Origin: Sphaerolaimus hirsutus
Taxonomy: Eukaryota > Nematoda > Chromadorea > Monhysterida > Sphaerolaimidae
Reading direction: 5' to 3'
Assembly (NCBI GenBank): GCA_964036195.1
Contig: OZ038452.1
Location: 4,520,704-4,584,703, forward strand
DNA: 64,000 bases
Under the pieces are notes generated by a model. That model made no database searches and had not been told where the DNA came from. It saw nothing but the letters and a program-made list of their open reading frames with translations. Positions within the stretch are counted from its first letter, which is position 1, and every line of letters begins with the position of its first letter. Shown one piece after another: positions 54,892-64,000 of this stretch. Both the position numbers and the translations under genes were made by a program.

Positions 54892-55470
54892 TTGGGGGTT
54901 GGAATGAGCCGATTTCCACTTTTTTCCAGTTTCTTCCACTTTTTTAATTACTTTTTTACGATTTGAATCTCTCGCCATTTTTCGCGTTTACATCTTTTTT
55001 CGAGGTTGCCATTTTGTCTCGTTCCGAGGGCATTTGCAGCTCCTTTTATAAGCCATAACAGTCATTTTTATGACAAAATCGTTGTCATCTCATTTTTAAC
55101 ATTGTTGCCATAGTTTTAATTTTAATCGTTTTAATTTTAACTTTCGAGTGTCATCGTTTTAACACTTGCATCACAAACGCAAAATTGGTTCAACTGGTAC
55201 AATTTTAGCTTTTTTTGCGCAAAAACTCTGATCACTGTCACTTTGATCTCATTTTACTCCAGCTTAATTTATGTATGCAATCGACTCGTTATTGAACTTG
55301 TTCTAGCACTTAGGATTTATTATTCAACCAAAAAACATGGTGCCACGGAAGATGCCACATTTGATAGTGCCACAATTTTTACAGACTTGTCAATTTATTC
55401 CCAATATTGTTTGGGAATCATTCTTTCAGGTGTCCTTTTTATGTAGATATTTGATGTTTGAGTGTTGAAA

Positions 55471-55476
55471 AATAAA
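55471..55476 (+). terminator. Candidate neurexin-IV polyadenylation signal
   Basis: AATAAA 580 bp after the stop codon, followed by a G/T-rich stretch (GTTTGTCTTGTG). It is the first canonical signal in repeat-free sequence after the gene. Confidence 0.55.
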
Positions 55477-55588
55477 CGTTTGTCTTGTGCCCAGTTGACT
55501 ACTTTTCAGACTCAAAAATGTCAGTTTACGTAAAATCAGTAGCATTGCCACAGCGATGTTGTTTTCAGCCAGTCTGCGATCTGTACAC

Positions 55589-55996
55589 CGCTAGTTGACA
55601 GTGACATTTGGCCTACTGGTTTCCAATCAGATTTCAGTTGATAGGTTGTGTAATGACGTCCAAATGCACATAAATATCAATGTTAACTCCTTCTCGACAA
55701 CGATGTGCACTTGAAAATTGTCTTGCGACCCGTCAACTAAAATCTGAATTGATATGGAAACCAGGTGCCGGTTCCGCAAGTGGAAAAGTTAAGAGTTAAA
55801 ACTTTAGAGTTGAGTAAAATGATAAATGATAAGTTAAGAGTAAAGTTAAAAGTTAAGAGTTGAGTAAAATGATTTGTCGTTTTACTCAACTCTTAACTCT
55901 CAACTTTACTCATAACTTGTCATTTGTCATTTTACTCAACTCTTAACTTTTCCACTTGCGGAACTGGCCCCTAGCTGTTGGCACCCAGTGTATAGC
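55589..55996. mobile_element. Family-C inverted repeat carrying a family-B insertion
   Basis: The left end CGCTAGTTGACAGTGACAT and right part TTGGCACCCAGTGTATAGCG are inverted. The right arm is interrupted at AAACCAG by a family-B element at 55765-55970. Confidence 0.65.
55765..55970. mobile_element. Family-B inverted-repeat element
   Basis: It begins GTGCCGGTTCCGCAAGTGG after CCAG (55761-55764) and ends CCACTTGCGGAACTGGCCC before CTAG (55971-55974). The arms are near perfect. Its boundary is the same as in the intron-forming copy, here in intergenic DNA. Confidence 0.8.
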
Positions 55997-56640
55997 GGTT
56001 GTCAGCTGCTGCATTTTAACAGCTCTTGTCCCACGTTAAACCATTAGCCAGTAATCAAGTTTCATTTCACCATTATCTTGTAAGCAATTTCACATCTCCC
56101 AACACAGCCACAAATTGCGGCCGTGTTTACATTCAGTTTTAGATCACAATCAATTTTCACATGATCTCACATGCGGTGCAGCAGCCGGGCTTTTTCCGTT
56201 TTGGACACTTGCCTGTTTTTTCGTATTTTTCATGTTTAGTTGACAGGTCAGGGGTCAATTCCGCGGGTGGAGAGGAAAAGTGAAAACAACAAATTTTGAA
56301 TTGTGAAGTAAAAAAGTCATGTCATTGGGATGTTGTGCCTTTTTCTTTGGCGCATTAGTAAGTATGTTTTCACGTCACTTTGCACTACGTTTTTATTAGT
56401 CTAAAACTGGTTCGATTAGGAGCGAAAACTGGAGTTCGCAGTTCAGTTGACAGAAATCTCCCCTTTTGCCGTTGATTATCGGCATTTAAATTAGGTTCGC
56501 GGTTCTCCGCTCAACTGTACCTGCCGGAGTGGCCTCTCGAGTCTTGTAGCACGTTTCGAAATCGACCGCTGAAATTTTGAGTTGACAAATTTAACCCTGT
56601 TTTGTAAAGCAATCGATAAGATTTGTCGCTCCCCGTTGAT

Positions 56641-56738
56641 CTACACTAGTTGACAATGACACCAAATGTATGCTGGTTCGGGATGATATGGGAACCAGTT
56701 GACATTTGGTGTCCTCGTCAACTGGTGTGTGTCAACTC
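56641..56738. mobile_element. Short family-C inverted repeat
   Basis: CACTAGTTGACAATGACACC and the facing CGTCAACTGGTGTG, with internal GGGAACCAGTTGACATTTGG. No coding content. Confidence 0.55.
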
Positions 56739-57681
56739 GTCAACTCGCTCACCCATTTTACTGCTGCTCGTCTCAGTCGCAGGCAACTCCCGTTTCGTCG
56801 CGAAGGGACGCGGTATCGACGCCAGCTTCGCTGAGAGAACGGCTGTCAGCGATGGCTGCATTTGTGTCCATTTATGACGTGTGGGGTGGTGGAATTAAAG
56901 GGGGGTAATTTGAGGGGGGTATTTTTCCTCACTCTGCTAGCAGTGTTGAGTTATTCGATTGGGTAGTTGTTTGAGGAACTTATTTTAGGTTTGTGGTTTG
57001 TTGGTTTGTGAAATTTCTCCTGCCGACTGGTGTGCGTCATAGGGTTGACACATGAGTTGACTGATAAAATTTTCAAAATTTAGTAAATACTCCGATTAGT
57101 CTTGAATCAGCAGTTGAGTCTTCTGGAATGAGTCACCATTCCTGTCAGGCAACACCTAAATACTTCCAGTGAACTCAAATTCCATTCCATGTTTATTTAT
57201 GAGTTTACCAAAAAAATTAGTTTACTGCAGTGCCAACAACTCAAACATATCAAACTCAACCACCAGCATACATTTGAGCCCATTTTGTGCGCCGACTTTT
57301 TGACGATCATCTTGCTCGATTGTTTCTCCACCGGAGCCACGTCCATTTGGTATTCCGACTGCAGATTTTGTCCAATTAATTTCGGTCAATTAAAAACGAA
57401 ATTGAAATGACGTCAAGTAGAAAGCAATCAAAAATCATTCGACATCTATATATGGCGATGCGCACTATCTAGTACACCACCAAAATTTGGGGAACTCATT
57501 AATCTCGTTTGAACACACTTGAGTTTACCACAATGAGGAGTCTGTCAATTACTGTGGACGGAATCAAAAATCATTCATTGTGCTCAAAACATTTTTAGGA
57601 GTTTCCCTATTTCGCTGGCGTACTAAATAGTGTGCGTGGCCACTGTGGGCCCACACACGCTAGTTCACATCGACATCAGAG

Positions 57682-58146
57682 TTGGTAAAAGTACTGAACT
57701 TTTTTCAAAGTAAACGTAAACGTGAAGTATTTTATTTTTACCCAACCCTGAGTACAGAAAACGTAAAGTATTTTTAAACTACTTTTACACTGTGTAAAAC
57801 GTGAGTAAAATACTTTTTTTCAGAGAAAACGTAAAACTGAGTATTTTTTCTCACAGAAAACGTAAAAATCAGATATTTTGTCAATTTTTACTCTAGAATA
57901 CATAAAAAAATTTTTCTCCCGATAACTAAATATTTCTTAGGAAAACGTCATATTTTTGTCACATTCTGTCTGTCAAAATGTCACCTTCTATGTACCGCTT
58001 AAATACGTTTTCGGTACTCGCGTACTTCCAAAAAGTACACGAGTAAGTGCGTACCGGTATTTTTTCGGGAGGAAACGTAAACGTATTTACGCAAAACTCG
58101 AGTATCAGTATTTATCGAGTAAACGTAAATACGTTTTAACAACTAC
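57682..58146. mobile_element. Family-E element, GTAAACG-word arms
   Basis: The ends GTTGGTAAAAGTACTGAAC and ACGTTTTAACAAC are inverted. The interior is rich in GAAAACGTAAA and AGTACACGAGTA words. Confidence 0.55.
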
Positions 58147-58148
58147 GC

Positions 58149-58278
58149 ACTAAATGTCAACTGGTGCCGATCCCGATTCAAAGCTTGCTGACGAGCCGAC
58201 GATCGACGTTCAAACGCAAGCTTTGATTGGGATGGGAACCAGTTGACATTTGATGTCGATGTCAACTAGCGTGTGTGG
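58149..58278. mobile_element. Short family-C inverted repeat
   Basis: CACTAAATGTCAACTGGTGCC on the left faces CCAGTTGACATTTGATG and TCAACTAGCGTGTG on the right (interrupted arms). It ends just after the PI4K2 stop codon. Confidence 0.55.
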
Positions 58279-58281
58279 GGC

Positions 58282-61200
58282 CTATAGGCTAACCCCCTGT
58301 CCATCGACGGCGCCAACTGTGTGGGATGTGTCGTTTGTCTCTTCGTCGCTGACCTGCGTCGCCTCCTCCGGCAGTGCGGGCAGTCGCTTGATTTTGGCCG
58401 CCCTGTGTTCACAGTTATTTTCAAGGTATTGAAAGGTGTTCGGATCGGCCCAGTTTCCCAACCCTAGTGAACAGGGTCAATGGGGAAGAGAAACAGCAGC
58501 CCACCTAGCGGCGAGGAGGCTGGGCGGCGCGCCGGGCATGACGGGCACCTCGCCGAACACGTGGAGCGCGTGCGCCACCGCCGCCGCCTCCATCTTGGCC
58601 ATGGCCACGCGGTCGCGACGCACCCGCTTCCCCGCTGCGGTTTCCATCGCTGCGCAGGGGGTGGGGTTGGGATTGTGTCTGTGGGCAGTCCCGCACCCTG
58701 GAAAATGCCTGGTAGAATGTAAAATGGCATGCCAAGTGTCAAGTAATGGAAAATGGCAACAAAGTTTACCGATTGTTTTACATTTTCCATTACTTTACAC
58801 ACTTCATTACATTTGACACTTTACAGGGTTTTGAAGTGGCCTGGTGTGTGGGTTGTTGCGCTTGGGTTTTGTGACCGACAGTACTCAATAATTGAGTCCC
58901 TGAAAAGTTGTGACCACTGACCAAGACAGGTTGGAATTCGCACGTAGGTAAATACCGTATTTCCTCGAAATACCCCCGGGGGGTTTATTTTTTCAGAGTA
59001 AGAATTTTGAGGGGGGGTTAAACGAGGGGGGGTATTTCGAGGGGGGTTTATCATTTCGCCAGAAATTTTTTGAAAACCAAGTACTAAATTGTCGTCTGAA
59101 ACGTACGCAGACGTCGAAAATGCAACAAAAATCGCCATTTATAAGACTCTAAAGACTTGTATAAGTGTGTAGACGTATAATCACTGTTCTCACATAACAG
59201 AGTCATCGTTTTTAACGTGTGTTTTGCATTACCCGGGTGACAAACCGCAGCCTTTGTCATTTACGTTCTCTATACACTAAATATGCGGGGGTTTATTTCG
59301 AGGTGGGTATTTCGAGGAAATACGGTATGCTGTTTATTTGTCACTCGAAATAAGAACTAGGTAGTTATTGTGAAAAGGTGTAAGTGTAACGAACCAATTT
59401 GTGCAGGTATTTTGGCCAACTCGGCCGGCGACATTTTCTGCTTGAGGGCCACGCGCAAATTTGCAATTTGGCCCTTGACGACGGACATTTGCGCCCGAAA
59501 GTGCATCATGTTGAAATCAGTGTCCTGAGTGATCAAATTGGGAATTGATCAGTTTTTATAAATAATTTTCTTTCAACAATTTTTCTTGTATTTTTTCAGA
59601 TTCAAAGAAGTTCCCACATTCCTTCAGTTTTCCTAGAGTAAATCCAACGTATACTCCGGTTACCTTACACCTTGCACGAGTAGTGATGTTAAAGGCACCG
59701 GGAAAAATGGCACCGCACCGCACCGGCACCTTTGCCAACGCATGAAAAGGGCACCTGACACCCTGGGGCACCGGCCAGAAAATGGCACCGCACCGCACCG
59801 GCACCGGTGCCATTCGGAAAAAATGGCACCGGCACCGAAGGGCACCGGCGGGTTGCCGGTGCTAGCACCGAAAGGCACCGCACCGGGCTGGGATTTCCGA
59901 AGTAAATATAGGGCAGTTTCTCAGTGGCGACACCTTCGGAAGTGCATATTTCCATGAATTTTCCACCGATTTTGATGGTTAAGCACTTAAAATGATCAGA
60001 ATGATGTGGCGATCACTTTTATGAAGCAATTACAGTGATTACAAATGAAAGATACAAATATTCAATACACTACAATGCCCATAGCCACTATTGTCTACTG
60101 ATCGGAGTCGTTGCTGTACAGAGAATAGAACTATCTCTGTCACAAACTGACAAAAAATTTTAAACAAAAAAATAAAACAAATATAAAATATAAAAATGAT
60201 TTAAAATTCAACAAAATTTTAGATTTGCTCATCAGATCACGTATCAGGTATAATGGATTTCACAGTAGGTATATTTATTTGATGGGATGTTTACAAAATA
60301 AGCCAAAAAACGGTTGGGTAAATATATTGCGTTTTTTGAAATATGAATAAGCACATATTTACAAAATTGCACAGCACATGAAGCGTTCGCTGGTGCCTTT
60401 CCCGGTGCCTTTTACTTTGGCCTGGTGCTAGCACCTTTGGCACCGGCAAAAAAATGGCACCGCACCGCACCGGCACCGGTGCTATTCTGAAAAAATGGCA
60501 CCGGCACCGGCAGGGCACCCCTGAAGATTGCAATGGCACCGCACCAGCACCGGTGCTGGTGCCCTTCGGTGCCCAGCACCGGGGCACCGGTGCCCCGGTG
60601 CCTTTACATCACTATGCACGAGTGGTTCCCGCTGGATGTGTGCCAACGATGGTTAACGCGTGCGAGTTTCATAAAAAGATAATAAAATTGATTGTTGTTA
60701 TAATGTTATTCATTAACATATTCACATCGATGAATTTTATAAATCTTTTTATGGAAATCGCACGATTTAGTAATCATTGGCACGTTTCCAACACGAGACA
60801 TAAATCAGTGCGAGGGCAGAGTATCATGTACGCCGAGTATAAAACTATTGATTTTACCTAAATAAGTATTTACAGTGAAAGGAGTTGCCCAAAAAATCGG
60901 GAAGCCCAGGGGGAACACCCAGACCGTGTAAAAGACCCTGTAAAGTGTAAAAGACCCTGTAAACTGTCAAATGTCAGGTAAAAGACCCTGTAAAGTGTCA
61001 TGTGTATTCAAATCTTATTTTATCGTATCCAAATCTTATGTTTTTGTATCCAAATCTTACCTTTGACATAAGATACATAAAATTTACAAAAACATAAAAT
61101 TTGGATACGATAACATAATAGTTGGATACACTTGACACTTTACAGGGTATTTTACATGAAATTTAACACATTACAGGGTCTTTTACATGACACATGAGAT

Positions 61201-62657
61201 TTGACAGGGTCTTTCACATGACACATGACATTTTACAGGGTCTGGGAGAGTGCCAACTACGCAGCAACCGATACCCCAGGCACCCCCAATAACAACCTGC
61301 TTGAAGACAGCCTGCATGGCGGCGCACATGTCCTCCACGAAGCGGGCGTCGTCGAGCAGCGGCAGCAGGGCGGTGGTCAGCTGCGCGTCGAAGGGCACGT
61401 CGGCGTAGGGCTGCAGGCTCGCCCAGTAGAAGGGGAACGGCCGCCAGTAGGACACCTCGAACGGGTGCTTGATGGGGAAGGCGAGCCCGTTGTCGATGGC
61501 CGCGATCCGCAGCCACGTGACCTTGCTCGATGGTGCGGCCGCTGGGGGTATTTTTGTTGAGGATTGAAAAAAGTGGGGTGTGAGGGTGGGCGGGGGCCAG
61601 TCCCAAACCCGTAAAGTTTATAGTAAAGTGTCAAATGTCATGTAAATAGTCATGAAAAGTGTCAATTGTCATGAGAAATGTAATGTAAAGTATCAATTGT
61701 CTTGCAATGTTCAGTAATAAAATTTATTCTTTGTTTTGATAAACATTTTATGACATTTAACACTTTACTTTACACTTTACGTGACTTGGGACTGCCACCA
61801 GCTGCGCACGCACCGAAATAAAATAACTAGTGAACTTTATTATAGTGTGATCTGGTGCCAACCTCAGACCCTGTAAAACATCGAATGTCATGCAAGTGTC
61901 AAAAGTCATTTAATATTTTAATTTTTCATGACATTAAAAATGCACGATGTCAAACGTCCAGTAAACATTTTGCAGGGCATTTTACATTACTGTTGACACT
62001 TAAATCTGAAATGGTGCATCTGACTGACCTTGTGCCGCCTTCTCATCGTAAGCAACTAGCCAATTCGCATGAGATCTATCCGTGTTCCTTATCACATAGT
62101 CCAGCACAACCTGTTTTTTAAAGAAAAAGGGACTGCGGGTCCACACAATTCTATCATATTTTTTTTTATTCGACAAGATTGTGTGTAATTAGGATTTAAA
62201 AACAGGGTGATTTTGAGAAAATATAATTAAATATAATCTCAGCAAACTTCTGAAAATAAAATATAATTGAACCTTTAAGAAAGCTGGAAAAATATATACC
62301 AAATATTTTTGATAATTTCTGATATTTTAAAAAAATTGAAAATAATATCTCAACAAGAAAATATTATTTAATCTCTCTGAAAAATCCTGTAAAATATATA
62401 AACATAAATAATCTTATATTTTTTGATATGTTCTGATGTTTTTAAAATATAAATCTGCCATGGATTGTTAATGCTATTTGCGATTGCATTCAGACATTGT
62501 ACACCAACCATTTTCTGGAAGAGCACGACAAAGTGGTCAAATTCTTTCTTTGTCAACGCTGGGTCGTTTGCAGCGAAACGCTTGAGCCAATGGCCGGCCG
62601 GCTGGTAGTTCGTGACGAACATTTGCATGCTGCCGATTTTTGCTGGCCACTGTTTTC
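58282..62657 (-). CDS. PI4K2: Type II phosphatidylinositol 4-kinase, 3' part
   Basis: Exons (minus): 62657-62509, 62110-62029, 61541-61297, 59524-59395, 58649-58505, 58402-58282, all in phase, ending at TAG 58284-58282. The enzyme phosphorylates phosphatidylinositol to PI4P on Golgi and endosomal membranes. Landmarks: KIGSMQMFVTNYQPAGHWLK, catalytic loop VVLDYVIRNTDRSHANWL, DFG-equivalent IAAIDNGLAFPIKHP, FPFYWASLQPYADVPF and the C-terminal helix HFRAQMSVVKGQIANLRVAL. Against vertebrate PI4K2, the loop has Ser where Gly follows TDR. After the conserved end there is an A-rich then acidic tail (EEATQVSDEETNDTS). The N-lobe, including the palmitoylated Cys cluster, lies right of the window. The last exon could instead splice at 58293 (GTTAGC), which would change only the final residues. 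Confidence 0.92.
58683..58840. mobile_element. Family-A inverted-repeat element
   Basis: The arms GGGCAGTCCCGCACCCTGG and ACAGGGTTTTGAAGTGGC are inverted. The flanks CTGT (58679-58682) and CTGG (58841-58844) read ACAG and CCAG on the minus strand. It lies in PI4K2, 33 bp from an acceptor. Confidence 0.65.
58953..59327. mobile_element. Poly-C MITE with TA ends (family D)
   Basis: The termini TACCGTATTTCCTCGAAATA and TATTTCGAGGAAATACGGTA are perfect inverted repeats. Its core is almost identical, inverted, to that of 22764-23175. It lies in a PI4K2 intron. Confidence 0.85.
59681..60614. mobile_element. hAT-type non-autonomous element, GCACC-word arms
   Basis: The termini TAGTGATGTTAAAGGCACC and GGTGCCTTTACATCACTA are inverted. 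TGCACGAG is duplicated exactly (59673-59680, 60615-60622). The arms are GGCACCGCACCGGCACC arrays and the core is A/T-rich and non-coding. The same TAGTGATG ends are found at 5172-6154. Confidence 0.9.
60912..61252. mobile_element. Family-A element, extended
   Basis: The arms ACACCCAGACCGTGTAAAAG and ATTTTACAGGGTCTGGGAGA are inverted, with tandem GTAAAAGACCCT words. The centre repeats ATCCAAATCTTA-type words. It lies in PI4K2, ending 44 bp from a donor. Confidence 0.65.
61604..61796. mobile_element. Family-A inverted-repeat element
   Basis: The arms CAGTCCCAAACCCGTAAAGT and ACTTTACGTGACTTGGGACTG are inverted (interruptions aside), with GTCAATTGTCATG words inside. It lies in a PI4K2 intron. 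Confidence 0.65.
61858..62010. mobile_element. Family-A element, right arm diverged
   Basis: The left end GTGCCAACCTCAGACCCTG resembles the intron-forming copies. The right arm (GCAGGGCATTTTACATTAC, TGTTGACACTTAAATCTG) is degraded. It lies in a PI4K2 intron near the donor of exon 62110-62029. Confidence 0.5.
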
Positions 62658-64000
62658 CTGGAAATTTTAGACATGTGCAACCCAACTCGAAATTTGCCAA
62701 AATTTCGATTCGAGTCACGCAAAAACCTCGAGTCTCGGGTCGGGGACCATATTTTTCCGGTCGAGGCAGTCGAGTCGAGTGGGCACCCAATTTTACCTTC
62801 GAGTCACGAGTAGCGATGGAATGGCGCCATTGGCGCTTGGCGCCCTTTTTCTGTGGCGCCCCTGGCGCCTGGCGCCCACTTTCTGAAAGGCGCCATGGCG
62901 CCCTGCCCTTGGCTCCTGGCGCCCTGCCCTAAAACGGCGCCAAAATGGCGCCAGCAGGGTTTCAAGGTGAGTGCTGCGTAAATGAAACAAAGTAGCAAAA
63001 AATAAAAAAGCACGTCAATGGATAATCGAAATTTACTGGAAAAATGGTCGAGATGATGTAAGCTGATGAAATTTTTTCGTTCACCGGTTCATCAGATACG
63101 TCTGACAGATAAGATGGGTGAGAATGACGGACCGTCAAACTTGTTAACCCGTAAATTCCTGTAAACTCGTTAACGGATTCAAATCATGACAATTCATTCG
63201 GCATTCGTCCACCACAGTTGTTAAAATGTACGTACATTTACTCTAAGAATACGCGTACGCGAGTACGCGGTAAATACATTTGCATATACTTTTTGACTAA
63301 GTAATGTACTCACTTTTACGCGTACATTTTAAAAGTACACGCGTACAGAGAAAATGTACTTTTGTTGTTAAAATCCCCATTTTCTGTTGCTAAAATAAGA
63401 AAATTTTGAAGAAATCATATAATTTTTCTAAAAAATACTAAATAATCATTTAAAACGACATCTATTATGTCTTCCAGTGTAAACCTCACTTTCTAGTGTA
63501 AAACTCACTGTAAAAAGTAGTAGCTTTTACGTTTTCCGGGGAAAAGTACTCGTTTTCAGATTTCCCTGGAAAAAAAAGTATTTTACTCACATTTACGCAT
63601 GAGTACGAGTAAAAAAAAGTATTTTATATTTTATATACTTTTTGGTGTGTAAAAAATAAATACTTACATTTACATATACTTTTGAAAAAAGTTCAGTGAG
63701 TCTAACAACTCTGTCGTCCACTTTAAGAAATCATTTGCAGGCAGAAAACATGAAAACATACCTAATTGAAATGAATGCATTTTTTTGGAATGACGATTTT
63801 AATTGTGTTTGAATTGAATGTCACGTGTGGGTATGATTTTATGCAAAAAATTTTTGTTGTTAGTCTCGTTTTTATCCTAGAGAACGTGGATAAAGACATG
63901 AATGTGTGGGCTGCAGTGCTGGAGCAATAGTTTTAGCACTCGAGGGCATTGTACACACTTATCCTTAGCCTGACGCCATTGGCGCCTGGCGCCCTATTTT
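62658..64000. other. PI4K2 intron or upstream region, repeat-filled
   Basis: No further kinase exon can be found up to the window edge. It contains a GGCGCC-word segment (62813-62956), a family-E element (63221-63710, arms GTTGTTAAAATGTACG and TCTAACAAC) and the start of another GGCGCC array at 63970. Confidence 0.55.

Larger units (their letters stand above)
54892..58281. other. Convergent intergenic region, neurexin-IV / PI4K2
   Basis: It holds the presumed neurexin-IV 3' UTR, several family-C and family-B inverted repeats and one family-E element. No additional gene is visible; open frames here are short and lack exon-like GC content. Confidence 0.6.

Noticed and set aside
1-64000. CRISPR-like spaced repeats
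   Set aside because: Repeats are inverted transposon ends and word arrays without uniform spacing, and the genome is eukaryotic.

Overview
This is an intron-rich invertebrate animal genome segment. It carries five spliced nuclear genes, with about 68 introns that I could place by joining reading frames across splice sites. One gene encodes a neurexin-IV/CNTNAP protein. Nearly all intergenic and intronic DNA is transposon-derived. Exons are GC-rich, introns AT-rich, and several introns carry poly-C/poly-G tracts. I cannot name the phylum from the sequence.

Layout: (1) 1-3080 (+) the 3' end of a synaptotagmin-family gene (end of C2A, complete C2B). (2) 4889-29153 (-) a complete HEATR1/UTP10 gene (27 exons, small-subunit rRNA processing); its intron 13 holds an intact young Ty3/gypsy LTR retrotransposon in the opposite orientation (14618-20168). 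(3) 29951-35523 (-) a complete 11-exon TRMT1 gene (tRNA m2,2G26 methyltransferase), with a likely mitochondrial presequence ahead of a second Met. (4) 36117-54891 (+) a complete 23-exon neurexin-IV/CNTNAP gene (signal peptide, F5/8C, LamG, LamG, EGF, fibrinogen-like, LamG, EGF, LamG, TM, 4.1- and PDZ-binding tail), head-to-head with TRMT1. It contains a 200-N assembly gap inside a large inverted repeat. (5) 58282-62657 (-) the 3' six exons of a type II phosphatidylinositol 4-kinase.

The genes do not form a functional cluster. The striking content is the mobile DNA. At least 14 non-autonomous elements with exact or near-exact 8-bp target duplications (hAT-type) fall into families whose arms are built from one short word each (for example GGGATC, CGATAT, TTTTCCG, GCGCC, GCACC or AAAAGCG). 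A poly-C family ends in TA...CCGTATTT. Two further inverted-repeat families, called A and B here, insert at NCAG with a 4-bp duplication and begin with GT.

The most exciting observation is that two A/B insertions coincide exactly with introns: synaptotagmin intron at 50-359, and TRMT1 intron 3 at 34581-34764. The element's first bases supply the GT donor and the duplicated CCAG or TCAG target supplies the AG acceptor. This is the architecture of an introner, an intron-generating DNA transposon. Dispersed copies inside other introns and between genes suggest the same elements are mobile and intron-ready wherever they land.
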